The translations under genes were made by a program, and so were the position numbers. Shown piece after piece: positions 18,011 to 26,950 of a DNA stretch of 64,000 bases; the first letter of the stretch is position 1; each line of letters starts with the position of its first letter. Source of the DNA: Stenotrophomonas oahuensis (GTDB taxonomy: Bacteria > Pseudomonadota > Gammaproteobacteria > Xanthomonadales > Xanthomonadaceae); contig NZ_CP115541.1 in the NCBI RefSeq assembly GCF_031834595.1, forward strand, positions 2,660,501 to 2,724,500, given 5' to 3'. The notes beneath the pieces were generated by a model. That model was not told where the DNA came from and made no database searches. It saw only the letters and a program-made list of their open reading frames with translations.

Positions 18011-20095
18011 CTAGAGGCCCTGCATCAACGCCATCTGCGCCGAATGCGGCGGCTCGTCGTGGCCGGGCACGCACTTGCGGTACTCACCGTCGGCATGCAG
18101 CTCCCAGGCATTGAGGTTGTCGTCCAGGTAGTTCTGCAGCACCTCGCGGTAAACGCGACGGGCCAGCTCGGCGTCCAGAATCGGGAAGCAGGTCTCCACC
18201 CGGCGCAGCAGGTTGCGCTCCAGCCAGTCGGCGCTGGCGCAGTAGAGCTCCGATGCGCCGTCATTGCCGAACCAGTACACCCGGCTGTGTTCCAGGAAGC
18301 GGCCGACGATCGAACGCACCCGGATGTTCTCCGACACCCCGGGCACGCCCGGGCGCAGGGTGCAGGCGCCGCGTACGATCAGGTCGATCTGCACGCCGGC
18401 CTGCGAGGCGGCGTACAGCGCACGCACCACCTGTGGCTCGTTCAGGGCATTCATCTTGGCGATGATCCGACCCGGGCGGCCGCTGGAGGCCAGGCGCATC
18501 TCGCGTTCGATCTTCTGCAGCAGCCCGTTGTGAAGCGTGAACGGCGACTGCAGCAGGCGCTTCAGCCGGGTCTTCGGGGCCAGCCCGGACAGCTGCTGGA
18601 ACAGCAGGTGCACGTCGTTGCCGATGTCGGGATCGGCGGTGATCAGGCTGAGGTCGGTGTAGGCCCGTGCCGTGCCGCTGTGGTAGTTGCCGGTGCCCAG
18701 ATGCACATAGCGGCGCAGTTTGCGGCCTTCGCGGCGCACGATCAGCAGCATCTTGGCGTGGGTCTTGAAGCCCACCACGCCATACACCACCTGCACGCCG
18801 GCCTCCTGCAGGCGATCGGCCAGGCCCAGGTTGGCCTCTTCGTCGAAGCGCGCACGCAGCTCCACCACCACAGTGACGTCCTTGCCGTTGCGCGCGGCCT
18901 GGATCAGGGCGTCGACAATCTGGGAGTCCTTGCCGGTGCGGTACAAGGTCTGCTTGATCGCCAGTACGTTGGGGTCCACGGCGGCCTGCTTGATCAGGTC
19001 CAGCACCGCGGTGAACGCATCGAACGGATGGTGCAGCAGCACGTCCTTGTGAGCCACGGTCTCAAAAATGCCATCCGTGTCGCGCAGGGTGCGCGGACTC
19101 ATCGGCGGATATTTCAGATCGGGGCGGGACAGCAGGTCATACAGCTGGATCACGCGGTTGAGGTTGACCGGGCCATCGATACGGTACACCGCGTTCTCGG
19201 TCAGGCCGAAGTTCTGCAGCAGAGTGCGCACGATCTCACGCGGGCAGTCGTGGGCGATCTCCAGCCGCACCGCCGGCCGATAGCCGCGGTCCACCAGTTC
19301 ATCGCGCAGCGCCAGCGCCAGGTTCTCGACCTCTTCCTCGTCCACCACCAGCTCGGAATTGCGCGTCACGCGGAACTGGTAGGCCCCCTGGACCTCCATG
19401 CCCGGGAACAGCTCCTCCACGAAGGTGGACAGCACCGAGGACAGAAACACGTAGGTCTGCGCGCCGTTGCCCAGCGAATCGGGCAGCTGGATGATGCGCG
19501 GCAGCGAGCGCGGTGCACGCACGATAGCCAGGTGACCGGCACGGCCGAACGCGTCGGTCCCCTTGAGTACCACCACGATGTTCAGCGATTTGTTGAGGAT
19601 CTTCGGGAACGGGTGTGACGGGTCCAGGCCCAGTGGCGACAGCACCGGCATGATCTCGTTGCGGAAGTACGCCCGCAGCCAGCGCTTCTGGCGGTGATTC
19701 CACGAGTGCCGGCCGAGCACGTCGATACCGGCGTCGTGCAGGGCAGGGCGCAGGGTTTCATTCCAGCAGCGATATTGCTGGTCCACCAGTTCGGCGGCGC
19801 GGTCATGGATCGCTCCCAGAATCGCCTGCGGGGTCATGCCATCCGGTGCCGGCGGCAGGCCGAACTCCTGCGCGTGACGCACGGCGGCAGCGCGGATCTC
19901 GAAGAATTCGTCCAGGTTGGTGCAGGAAATGCACATGAAGCGCAGCCGCTCCAGTACCGGCACCTGCGGGTCCATGGCCTGGGCCAGCACGCGGAAGTTG
20001 AAATCCAGCTGCGACAGCTCGCGGTTGATGTACAGCGACGGCTCGCGCAGTGCGTCGGTGTCCGTCGGCAGTGCGATGGGAACAAGGGTGCTCAT
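18011..20095 (-). CDS. ppk1: Polyphosphate kinase Ppk1
   Basis: 694 residues, close to E. coli PPK1 (688). It makes polyphosphate from the gamma-phosphate of ATP at the inner membrane. N-terminal segments YINRELSQLDFNFRVL and TNLDEFFEIR match the PPK1 N and head domains. The C-terminal domains carry the phosphohistidine region RRYVHLGTGNYH. The start codon overlaps the phoR stop by 4 bp (ATGA, 20092-20095), tying polyphosphate synthesis to the phosphate regulon. The stop codon sits in a short palindrome (GCAGGGCC-TAGA-GGCCCTGC, about 18004-18022). Confidence 0.97.
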   Translation of the reverse strand: MSTLVPIALPTDTDALREPSLYINRELSQLDFNFRVLAQAMDPQVPVLERLRFMCISCTNLDEFFEIRAAAVRHAQEFGLPPAPDGMTPQAILGAIHDRAAELVDQQYRCWNETLRPALHDAGIDVLGRHSWNHRQKRWLRAYFRNEIMPVLSPLGLDPSHPFPKILNKSLNIVVVLKGTDAFGRAGHLAIVRAPRSLPRIIQLPDSLGNGAQTYVFLSSVLSTFVEELFPGMEVQGAYQFRVTRNSELVVDEEEVENLALALRDELVDRGYRPAVRLEIAHDCPREIVRTLLQNFGLTENAVYRIDGPVNLNRVIQLYDLLSRPDLKYPPMSPRTLRDTDGIFETVAHKDVLLHHPFDAFTAVLDLIKQAAVDPNVLAIKQTLYRTGKDSQIVDALIQAARNGKDVTVVVELRARFDEEANLGLADRLQEAGVQVVYGVVGFKTHAKMLLIVRREGRKLRRYVHLGTGNYHSGTARAYTDLSLITADPDIGNDVHLLFQQLSGLAPKTRLKRLLQSPFTLHNGLLQKIEREMRLASSGRPGRIIAKMNALNEPQVVRALYAASQAGVQIDLIVRGACTLRPGVPGVSENIRVRSIVGRFLEHSRVYWFGNDGASELYCASADWLERNLLRRVETCFPILDAELARRVYREVLQNYLDDNLNAWELHADGEYRKCVPGHDEPPHSAQMALMQGL

Positions 20096-21429
20096 GCGGA
20101 GAAGTCTTCGGCAGTAGGAAGAGCGGCTTCGGTGCGCGCGCGCACGTGGTCGGCGTCAAAGTGGCACGAGAACGTGCTGCCTTTGCCGACTTCGCTCTGG
20201 ATGTCCAGGCGTGCATGGTGCAGGCCCAGAATGTGTTTGACGATGGACAGGCCCAGCCCGGTGCCGCCGCTTTCGCGCGAACGGCTGCTGGACACGCGGT
20301 AGAAGCGCTCGGTCAGGCGCGGCAGATGGTTTGCCGGAATGCCGTAGCCGGTGTCGCGCACCGACAGCACCACGCCCTGGCCTTCGCGCGCCAGCAGAAC
20401 CTCGATGCGGCCGTCCGCCGGGGTGTAACGCACCGCATTGGTGACCAGGTTGGAGAACGCGCTGTGCAGTTCCTTGGTCGAGCCCAGCAGGTCCACGCCG
20501 GCAGCGTCGGTCACGCTGATCTGATGGCGCCCCTGGCTGTGTGCCTCTGCCTCGCGACGCAGGGTGGCCAGCATCGGGGCCATCGCCACGGTCTCTTCTT
20601 CGGTGTGTTCCTGCGACTCCAGCCGCGACAAGGTCAGCAGGTCTTCGACCAGCTGGGCCATGCGTTGGGATTGCTTGCGCATTTCCTCCAGCATCGGCCC
20701 CGTGCCGGGGAAATCCTCCGGGTCCATCATGTCCAGGTAGCCGTGCACCACGGTCAGCGGCGTGCGCAGCTCGTGCGAAACGTTGGCAACGAAGTCGCGG
20801 CGGACCTGTTCCAGTCGCAGCAGCTTGCTCACGTCGCGCGCGATCAGCAGCCAGTAATCCGCCGAGTAGGGGATCAGGCGCAGGTTCAGACGGATCGCCG
20901 GATCGACCGGCGAGGGCACGTCCAGAATCGGCTCGGCATTGCGGCCGCCCGCCAGCCAATGGGCCAGCGGCATCGGCTGCAGGCGTTCCACCAACGCCTC
21001 GCCCAGGTCACCCGGGTGATGCAGCCCGAGCAGGGAGGTGGCTGCTTCGTTGAACCACTGCACGCGTTGACTGTTGCGGTCCACCACCACCACCGCATCG
21101 GGCAGCGCGGCGGCTGCGGCGCGGTAGCTGCGCAGCATGTCGAGCAGGCGGCGCTTGCGCGTGCGCATTTCCACCTGATTGCGGTACAGCACCCGGTCCA
21201 GCTCGTTCCACACGCCGGTGCCGCTGGCGGTTTCCCAGCGCTGGCGCGCAGTCAGCCGGCCCAGCACGGCGCGCAGCCGCCAGTAGTGCCAGACCAGCGA
21301 ACCGATGGACACCAGCGCGATGCACATCCAGACATGCCCGGTGGCCAATCCCACCAGCACGGCGGCCAGCAGCAGAACGGCCAGGGTGGCAAGCGTTTTC
21401 AACCAGGCGGAGCGGATGTGGCGTGGCAT
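20092..21429 (-). CDS. phoR: Phosphate regulon sensor histidine kinase PhoR
   Basis: 445 residues. Two hydrophobic segments near the N-terminus (after MPRHIRSAWLKTL) anchor it in the inner membrane with almost no periplasmic loop, as in PhoR. A PAS-like region follows. The H-box is FVANVSHELRTPLT with phospho-acceptor His219. The N and G boxes lie near LVTNAVRYTP, VRDTGYGIP and GGTGLGLSIVKHI. It phosphorylates PhoB when phosphate is scarce. The ATG at 21429 gives the canonical N-terminus and begins 5 bp after the phoB stop. phoB-phoR-ppk1 look like one operon. Confidence 0.94.
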   Translation of the reverse strand: MPRHIRSAWLKTLATLAVLLLAAVLVGLATGHVWMCIALVSIGSLVWHYWRLRAVLGRLTARQRWETASGTGVWNELDRVLYRNQVEMRTRKRRLLDMLRSYRAAAAALPDAVVVVDRNSQRVQWFNEAATSLLGLHHPGDLGEALVERLQPMPLAHWLAGGRNAEPILDVPSPVDPAIRLNLRLIPYSADYWLLIARDVSKLLRLEQVRRDFVANVSHELRTPLTVVHGYLDMMDPEDFPGTGPMLEEMRKQSQRMAQLVEDLLTLSRLESQEHTEEETVAMAPMLATLRREAEAHSQGRHQISVTDAAGVDLLGSTKELHSAFSNLVTNAVRYTPADGRIEVLLAREGQGVVLSVRDTGYGIPANHLPRLTERFYRVSSSRSRESGGTGLGLSIVKHILGLHHARLDIQSEVGKGSTFSCHFDADHVRARTEAALPTAEDFSA

Positions 21430-21434
21430 TGTGA

Positions 21435-22124
21435 TCAGGTCGACGTCGAAAACCGATAACCCGCCCCACGCACGGTCTGCACCATGTTCTCGGCACCAAA
21501 CGGTTCCAGCGTCTTGCGCAGACGGCGGATGTGCACGTCGATGGTGCGTTCTTCCACATACACGCTGCCGCCCCACACATGGTCGAGCAGCTGTGCGCGG
21601 GTATAGACGCGTTCCGGGTGGGTCATGAAGAAGTGCAGCAGCCGGTACTCGGTCGGGCCGATCGGAATCGGCTGGTCGCCGGCAAACACCCGATGTGCGG
21701 CACCGTCGATACGGATGCTGCCCACCGCCACGCTGCCGTCTTCGTCATCCTCGCGGGCGCGGCGCATCACCGCACGGATGCGGGCCAGCAGTTCGCGCGC
21801 CGAGAACGGCTTGACCACATAGTCGTCGACACCGGCTTCGAGCCCGCCAACACGGTCGTTCTCCTCACCGCGCGCGGTCAGCATGATGATCGGCACCTCA
21901 CGGGTGAGGGCCTCCTTGCGCCACCGCCGGGCCAGGTCCAGGCCGCTGGTGCCCGGCAGCATCCAATCCAGCAGGATCAGGTCCGGCACGCGGTCGGCAA
22001 TGGCCGTCTGCGCCTCGCGCGCATCGCCGGCGTGGATGGGATCGTAGTCGCCCTTGCGCAGGGCGAAGGCGACCATTTCGCGGATCGCGGGTTCGTCGTC
22101 GACGATCAGGATGCGTTTCTGCAC
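21435..22124 (-). CDS. phoB: Phosphate regulon response regulator PhoB
   Basis: 229 residues, the same length as E. coli PhoB. The receiver domain has DDE (residues 9-11), the phospho-acceptor Asp53 in LLDWMLPG and the conserved Lys in VVKPFSARELLARI. The winged-helix DNA-binding domain covers roughly residues 130-229, ending in the typical TVRGAGYRF. It activates phosphate-starvation genes by binding PHO boxes. Candidate PHO boxes upstream (22173-22195 and 22221-22242) suggest autoregulation. Confidence 0.97.
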   Translation of the reverse strand: MQKRILIVDDEPAIREMVAFALRKGDYDPIHAGDAREAQTAIADRVPDLILLDWMLPGTSGLDLARRWRKEALTREVPIIMLTARGEENDRVGGLEAGVDDYVVKPFSARELLARIRAVMRRAREDDEDGSVAVGSIRIDGAAHRVFAGDQPIPIGPTEYRLLHFFMTHPERVYTRAQLLDHVWGGSVYVEERTIDVHIRRLRKTLEPFGAENMVQTVRGAGYRFSTST

Positions 22125-22172
22125 GTGCCCACCGTAATGCTTATCAGACCGGGATGCTGCCCAGTAGACTAC

Positions 22173-22195
22173 GGTTTCATGACAGGTTTGTGACC
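22173..22195 (-). promoter_or_regulatory. Candidate PHO box upstream of phoB
   Basis: On the minus strand two adjacent 11-mers, GGTCACAAACC and TGTCATGAAAC, repeat the TGTCA-type core at 11-bp spacing, as in PHO boxes. The nearer edge is about 49 bp from the phoB start codon. Confidence 0.6.
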
Positions 22196-22220
22196 ACCCT
22201 GGCGGCCTGATTCATCGATG

Positions 22221-22242
22221 TGTCGCTTTCATGTCACCTTCA
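22221..22242 (+). promoter_or_regulatory. Second candidate PHO box, opposite orientation
   Basis: TGTCGCTTTCA and TGTCACCTTCA are adjacent 11-mers identical at 9 of 11 positions, with the PHO-box core spacing. It points away from phoB, toward the end of the BepA-like gene. Confidence 0.45.
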
Positions 22243-22251
22243 CGCATGACC

Positions 22252-22273
22252 GTAGAGCCGGGCTTGCCCGGCT
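22252..22273 (+). repeat. SMAG/REP GTAG palindrome
   Basis: GTAG is followed by AGCCGGGC-TT-GCCCGGCT, between the phoB upstream region and the end of the M48 protease gene. Confidence 0.8.
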
Positions 22274-22291
22274 GCCGTTGGCGCGGTCCCG

Positions 22292-23932
22292 TCACCGCCG
22301 CTCCAATTCCGGATCATTGATCCCCTGCCGGCGCATCTCCAGCACCGTCGGGGTAATGCTCTCGATCCGCGCATCCACCCGTGCCCGGCCGACGTAATCC
22401 AGCTCCGGCTGCTTCTTCAGCGCCTGCAGCTGCATCAGCGCCTGTTCCGGACGGCCGTTCAGGAACGCGGCCTCGGCATAGGCCTCGCTGGCGCGGATGC
22501 TGTCCCCGGCCAGCTCGCTGGCCCGCGCGTAGCGCTGCTGGAACACCGGGTCGCTGCCACTCTGTGACAGCAGTGGCCGCAGCATCGCCTGCGCGCGCTG
22601 GCCGGCTTCGCGGCCGCCCTGCTGGTTGAGAACGTCGGCATAGGTCAGCGCCACCGGCCGGCTACCCGGGTGCTGCCGCAGCAGGGCGTCGAAGCGGGCG
22701 TTGGCCTGGGCGGTCTGTCCCGCGCGTGATTCGGCCTCACCCAGCGCCAGGGCCACCCACAGGTTGTCCGGGTGGGTGCGCAGCAGTTCGGTCAGGTCCG
22801 TCCGCGCCTGTGCGGCACCGCCTGCGCGCAGCCGGGCCAGCGCCAGACCGTACTGCTGGGCGTCGGTCAGGCCGTTCTTCTGCGCCCGCTGCAGGTTCTG
22901 GTACTCGGTGGCCAGGCTGTCCGGCGTATCCGCACTGAGCACCCGCAGGCGCTCGCGGGCCCAGTCGAACTGGCCCGAGGCCCCGCGGCTGAGCGTGTTC
23001 ACCGAGAACTGCATGCCTGACGGCAGCAGCGGATTGGTGCGCCGGACCAGCGGGTCGGACAGCGCCGGATCGGCCGGGTCCACGCGTTCCTTCAGCACGC
23101 CGGTCGGGGTCTGCGTGGTCAGCAGCACCGTGTCCTTCTTCATCTGCTCGGCGCGGGCCTTGGCCTCGCTGATGCGGGTGATGTTGACCGGGTGGGTCTG
23201 CAGGAAGTCCGGCACCGAGTAGCCGCCGGCGTTGCCGCGCATCGACGCGGACATGCGTTCGAAGAACCCGGCCATGGCGTCGACGTCGTAGCCGCTGCGG
23301 GCCAGGGTACGGATGCCCAGCCGGTCGGCTTCGGATTCGTTGCTGCGGGTGTAGTTGATCTGGCGCTGCTGCATCAGCCCCATGCCCGAGCTGATCGCCG
23401 CCATGGTCGCATCGCCCGACGAATTGCCGCCGGCCTGCTGCGCGGCTACCACCGCCGCCAGCATGCCGAGCAGGATCGGAATCTGGTCGCGCTGGGCCCG
23501 TTCGACGCCGCGCAGCACATGCTGCTGGGTGACGTGGGCGATTTCGTGTGACAGCACGGCGGCCACTTCGTCCTCGCGCTCGGCCGTGAGCACCAGGCCC
23601 GCGTTGACCCCGATGTAGCCGCCCAGGGTGGCGAACGCGTTGATCTGGCGGTCGCCCATCATGAAGAACGTGTAGGACTGACGCGGCTGGGCGCTGTTGG
23701 AGCCGAGCCGGGTACCCATGGTCTGCAGCCACTCGTCCACCAGCGGGTCTTCCAGCAGCATTCCGTAGTTGCGCAGCTCGCGCAGCATCATCCCGCCGTA
23801 TTCGGCCTGGCGCGCCGGGGTCAGCAGTTCACCGGCCGACGAGCCGATGTCCGGCAGCTTGGTGTCCTGGGCCTGTGCCAGCGGCACGGCCAGGGCCAGG
23901 GTCAACGCGGCAGAGAGCAGCAGAAGGCGCAA
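22292..23932 (-). CDS. bepA: M48 family metalloprotease with TPR-like tail (BepA/YfgC-like)
   Basis: 546 residues with the proposed TTG start. The start was chosen because it is preceded by GGAG at a 6-bp gap and opens directly onto a signal peptide (MRLLLLSAALTLALAVPLAQA). The only upstream ATG in frame (24055) would put about 41 polar residues before the signal peptide. The zinc site HEIAH begins at residue 129, with the third ligand in NESEADRLG. The C-terminal half has helical repeats resembling TPRs (ALALGEAESRAGQTAQANARF). BepA promotes assembly, or clears failed assembly, of outer-membrane proteins such as LptD. It is divergent from the glutaredoxin gene. Confidence 0.86.
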   Translation of the reverse strand: MRLLLLSAALTLALAVPLAQAQDTKLPDIGSSAGELLTPARQAEYGGMMLRELRNYGMLLEDPLVDEWLQTMGTRLGSNSAQPRQSYTFFMMGDRQINAFATLGGYIGVNAGLVLTAEREDEVAAVLSHEIAHVTQQHVLRGVERAQRDQIPILLGMLAAVVAAQQAGGNSSGDATMAAISSGMGLMQQRQINYTRSNESEADRLGIRTLARSGYDVDAMAGFFERMSASMRGNAGGYSVPDFLQTHPVNITRISEAKARAEQMKKDTVLLTTQTPTGVLKERVDPADPALSDPLVRRTNPLLPSGMQFSVNTLSRGASGQFDWARERLRVLSADTPDSLATEYQNLQRAQKNGLTDAQQYGLALARLRAGGAAQARTDLTELLRTHPDNLWVALALGEAESRAGQTAQANARFDALLRQHPGSRPVALTYADVLNQQGGREAGQRAQAMLRPLLSQSGSDPVFQQRYARASELAGDSIRASEAYAEAAFLNGRPEQALMQLQALKKQPELDYVGRARVDARIESITPTVLEMRRQGINDPELERR

Positions 23933-24087
23933 GCGGGGCTCCGGAACAGGCAGGTAGGGCGGGGCGTGCAGGCAGGGTGACAGGCGCTGTCGAAATCTGC
24001 CGTTAATCCACAGTGTTGCGGCGGTGGCATCGAAATTCCAGCGGGGCGATACCATATACAGACACTCGATCCGCTGTGGAGTTTCCC

Positions 24088-24384
24088 GTGAGCCAAGATG
24101 TCGCTTCCAACCCGGGCGGGAAGCCGCCCATCACCATCTATTCCACCGCCGTCTGCCCGTACTGCGTGGCCGCCAAGAACTTCCTGAAGAGCAAGGGGCA
24201 GAGCTGGACCGAAGTGCGTATCGACCTGGATCCGGCCGAGCGCCAGAAGATGATGGAGACCACCAAGCGCACCAGCGTCCCGCAGATCTTCGTCGGCGAC
24301 GTTCACGTCGGCGGCTTCGACGACATGATGGCGCTGCATCAGGCCGGCAAACTTGAGCCGTTGCTGAACGGGGAGCAGGCATGA
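24088..24384 (+). CDS. grxC: Glutaredoxin (CPYC type)
   Basis: 98 residues from a GTG start at 24088, preceded by GGAG with a 6-bp gap. The upstream in-frame ATG (24013) lies in the divergent promoter region. The dithiol motif CPYC and the later TSVPQIFVGDVHVGGFDD (cis-Pro loop and GG turn) are glutaredoxin hallmarks. It reduces protein disulphides and glutathione mixed disulphides in the cytoplasm using GSH. The stop overlaps the next start by 4 bp (ATGA), so it is coupled to the AhpD-like gene. Assignment to the Grx3 subgroup is from length and motif only. Confidence 0.88.
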   Translation: MSQDVASNPGGKPPITIYSTAVCPYCVAAKNFLKSKGQSWTEVRIDLDPAERQKMMETTKRTSVPQIFVGDVHVGGFDDMMALHQAGKLEPLLNGEQA

Positions 24385-24773
24385 GCGCGGCGGACCAGAA
24401 CAGCAAGGACCGGATCGCCGAGTTCACCGAGTTCCGCAAGCGCATGAACGAGCGCATCGTCGGCGAGCCCAACCAGGTGGTGCGGCGCTTCTTCGCGCTG
24501 GACACCCAGACCTACCAGGCCGGCGCGCTGGATGTGAAGACCAAGGAGCTGCTGGGCCTGGTCGCCTCGATGGTGCTGCGCTGCGATGACTGCATCAGCT
24601 ACCACGTGGCCCAGTGCAAAGAGGCGGGCGTGACCCGTGAAGAGTTCTTCGAGACCTTCTCGGTGGGTCTGGTGGTCGGCGGTTCCATCGTCATTCCCCA
24701 CCTGCGCCGCGCCGTGGACTTCCTGGACCAGCTGGAAGGCGGTGCCGCCGCCCCGGACGCCCACGAACATTGA
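24381..24773 (+). CDS. Carboxymuconolactone decarboxylase family protein (AhpD-like)
   Basis: 130 residues. The helical AhpD/CMD core is visible with the redox motif CDDC followed by ISYHV; the C-x-x-C plus downstream His is the peroxidase-type arrangement of AhpD rather than a true decarboxylase. This protein probably acts as a thiol-dependent peroxidase or disulphide reductase. Overlap with the glutaredoxin gene supports a shared thiol-redox role. No ahpC is adjacent. Confidence 0.85.
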   Translation: MSAADQNSKDRIAEFTEFRKRMNERIVGEPNQVVRRFFALDTQTYQAGALDVKTKELLGLVASMVLRCDDCISYHVAQCKEAGVTREEFFETFSVGLVVGGSIVIPHLRRAVDFLDQLEGGAAAPDAHEH

Positions 24774-24780
24774 TGAACAG

Positions 24781-24806
24781 ACGCCCGGCCCACGGTCGGG
24801 CGTTAC
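24781..24806 (-). repeat. Degenerate GTAG-type palindrome (GTAA head)
   Basis: ACGCCCGGCC-CAC-GGTCGGGCGT followed by TAC resembles the SMAG repeats on the minus strand, but its head reads GTAA. Confidence 0.5.
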
Positions 24807-24827
24807 CGGTGTGGGACCTTTGTCTAT

Positions 24828-24857
24828 TTGGGGTCATCCGCCCGGGTGGGGCATAAT
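24828..24857 (+). promoter_or_regulatory. Possible sigma-70 promoter of the isocitrate dehydrogenase gene
   Basis: TTGGGG-N18-CATAAT, 77 bp before the start codon. The -10 is good and the -35 is weak. Confidence 0.35.
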
Positions 24858-24933
24858 TGCGGGTGAAACTTCCCTTGCGCCTGTGCTCCGGTCCCCGGAC
24901 CAAGGCGCTCCCCCTGGTTCGGAATAGATATCA

Positions 24934-25941
24934 ATGACGCAGAAAATCACGGTCATCCGCGGTGACGGCATCGGCCCGGAAATCATGGACGCCACGCTCT
25001 TCGTGCTCGACAAGCTGAACGCCGGGCTGGAATACGAAGAAGCCGACGCAGGCCTGGTCGCCCTGGAAAAGCACGGCGACCTGATGCCGGCCTCCACCCT
25101 GGAATCGATCGCCCGCAACAAGATCGCCCTGAAGAGCCCGCTGACCACGCCGGTCGGTGGTGGCTTCACCTCGATCAACGTCAGCCTGCGTCGTCATTTC
25201 GACCTGTACGCCAACGTCCGTCCGGCAACCTCGTTCCCGAACACCAAGTCGCGTTTCGGCGACGGCGTGAACCTGATCACCGTGCGTGAGAACACCGAAG
25301 GTGCGTACCTGGCGGAAGGCCAGGAGGTGTCCGCCGACGGCGAAACCGCCTTCTCCGGCACCCGCATCACCCGCAAGGGTTCGGACCGCATCGTCCGTTA
25401 CGCTTTCGAGCTGGCCCGCAGCACCGGCCGCAAGAAGGTCACCGCCGTGCACAAGGCCAACATCATCAAGTCGACCTCGGGCCTGTTCCTGAATGTCGCC
25501 CGTGAAGTGGCTGCCGAGTACCCGGACATCGAGTTCCAGGAAATGATCGTCGACAACTGCTGCATGCAGCTGGTGATGCGTCCGGAACAGTTCGACATCA
25601 TCGTCACCACCAACCTGTTCGGCGACATCATCTCCGACCTGTGCGCCGGCCTCGTCGGCGGCCTGGGCCTGGCCCCGGGTGCCAACATCGGCAAGGACGC
25701 GGCGATCTTCGAAGCCGTGCACGGTACCGCGCCGGACATCGCCGGCCAGGGCAAGGCCAATCCCTGCGCGCTGCTGCTGGCTGCCGCGCAGCTGCTGGAC
25801 CACGTGGGTCAGCCGGAAAACGCCGAGCGCCTGCGCAAGGCCATCGTCGCTACCCTGGAAGCCAAGGACTCGCTGACCGGCGACCTCGGTGGCACCGGCA
25901 ACACCATGGGCTTCGCCCAGGCGATCGCCAGCCGCCTGTAA
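24934..25941 (+). CDS. Isocitrate dehydrogenase, NAD-dependent type (isocitrate/isopropylmalate dehydrogenase family)
   Basis: 335 residues, a short beta-decarboxylating dehydrogenase. N-terminal GDGIGPEIM, substrate loop SINVSLRRHFDLYANVRP, active-site RENTEGAYL, catalytic Lys in AVHKANIIK and metal Asp residues in FGDIISDLC are all visible. The loop SINVSLR is that of NAD-linked isocitrate dehydrogenases rather than LeuB. It oxidises isocitrate to 2-oxoglutarate in the TCA cycle. Homoisocitrate dehydrogenase is the main alternative but no lysine aminoadipate genes are near. The gene stands alone, between a possible promoter at 24828 and a bidirectional terminator at 25980. Confidence 0.88.
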   Translation: MTQKITVIRGDGIGPEIMDATLFVLDKLNAGLEYEEADAGLVALEKHGDLMPASTLESIARNKIALKSPLTTPVGGGFTSINVSLRRHFDLYANVRPATSFPNTKSRFGDGVNLITVRENTEGAYLAEGQEVSADGETAFSGTRITRKGSDRIVRYAFELARSTGRKKVTAVHKANIIKSTSGLFLNVAREVAAEYPDIEFQEMIVDNCCMQLVMRPEQFDIIVTTNLFGDIISDLCAGLVGGLGLAPGANIGKDAAIFEAVHGTAPDIAGQGKANPCALLLAAAQLLDHVGQPENAERLRKAIVATLEAKDSLTGDLGGTGNTMGFAQAIASRL

Positions 25942-25951
25942 GCGACATCAC

Positions 25952-25973
25952 GTAGAGCCGGGCTTGCCCGGCT
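25952..25973 (+). repeat. SMAG/REP GTAG palindrome
   Basis: GTAG + AGCCGGGC-TT-GCCCGGCT just past the dehydrogenase stop; the same unit as at 22252 and 38583. Confidence 0.8.
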
Positions 25974-25979
25974 TGCATG

Positions 25980-26007
25980 AAAAAGGCACCCGCAAGGGTG
26001 CCTTTTT
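25980..26007. terminator. Bidirectional terminator between convergent genes
   Basis: AAAAAGGCACCC-GCAA-GGGTGCCTTTTT is flanked by A and T runs, so it can serve both the dehydrogenase gene and the minus-strand YccA-like gene. Confidence 0.9.
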
Positions 26008-26025
26008 CGTTCGCGTTGTGTCCCG

Positions 26026-26048
26026 GTAGCGCCGGCCGTTGGCCGGCA
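26026..26048 (+). repeat. SMAG/REP GTAG palindrome
   Basis: GTAG + CGCCGGCC-GTT-GGCCGGCA, 15 bp past the stop of the YccA-like gene. Confidence 0.75.
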
Positions 26049-26063
26049 CCCCGCGAATCAGAA

Positions 26064-26822
26064 TCAACGTTGCTGGATCTTCGACAGCAGGCGCAGGAAC
26101 TCCACGTACAGCCACACCAGCGTCACCATCAGGCCGAACGCGCCGTACCACTCCATGTACTTCGGCGCACCGGCTTCCACGCCGCTTTCGATGAAGTCGA
26201 AATCCAGCACCAGGTTCAGCGCGGCCACGACCACCACGAACAGGCTGAAGGCAATGCCCAGCCAGCTGGCTTCATGGATCACCGGCACGTTGATGTTGAA
26301 GAAGCCCAGCACGAAGGAGGCCAGGTAGAGCAGGGCGATGCCGCCGGTGGCCGCCACCACGCCCAGCTTGAAGTTCTCGGTGGCCTTGATGATGCCGCTG
26401 CGGTAGGCGAACAGCAGCGCGAACAGGGTGCCGAAGGTCAGCAGCACGGCCTGGAACACGATGCCCGGGAAGCGCATTTCAAAGATCGCCGAGATCGCGC
26501 CCAGGAAGAAGCCTTCCACCAGCGCGTAGGCCGGAGCCGTCACCGGCGACCACTCCTTCTTGAATACCGTTACGAGTGCCAGGATCAGGCCGCCCACGGC
26601 ACCGCCGATGGCGTAGAGCTTCGCGGCGGGATTGATCTGCCCGTCCAGGCCGACGGTCTGGCTCCAGGCGAAGGCGGCGGTCAGCACGGTCAGCAGCAAC
26701 AGGATGCCGGTCTTGTTGACCGTGCCGTTTAGGGTCATGGCCTGGTCCGGCCGGGCCACGACGGCACCGCTGGACAGGTCCAGGAACGTCGATTCGGAAA
26801 GGGCGGGGTTGCCGCTGCGCAT
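26064..26822 (-). CDS. Bax inhibitor-1/YccA family membrane protein
   Basis: 252 residues with about seven hydrophobic segments, from TGILLLLTVLTAAFAW to the C-terminal FGLMVTLVWLYVEFLRLL. The motif ending in YVEFLRLLSKIQ and the pattern of short loops match the prokaryotic BI-1/YccA group (the larger subgroup with an N-terminal tail). E. coli YccA modulates FtsH proteolysis; other members leak calcium or protons. Which applies is unknown. ATG at 26822 has AAGGAG with a 7-bp gap; a TTG two codons earlier is less likely. It is monocistronic, opposite to the tRNA cluster. Confidence 0.88.
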   Translation of the reverse strand: MRSGNPALSESTFLDLSSGAVVARPDQAMTLNGTVNKTGILLLLTVLTAAFAWSQTVGLDGQINPAAKLYAIGGAVGGLILALVTVFKKEWSPVTAPAYALVEGFFLGAISAIFEMRFPGIVFQAVLLTFGTLFALLFAYRSGIIKATENFKLGVVAATGGIALLYLASFVLGFFNINVPVIHEASWLGIAFSLFVVVVAALNLVLDFDFIESGVEAGAPKYMEWYGAFGLMVTLVWLYVEFLRLLSKIQQR

Positions 26823-26950
26823 TGCCAATCTCCTTGAAAGGTGTGGATGGAGGCCGTCCGGCCGCTGGGGCGAGCATAGTGGAGCGGGCCGTCTGTCGGC
26901 TACCGCGCCTGCCTCCCGAGCGATGTTTGTGAAAATTTGTGTGAAAACCG

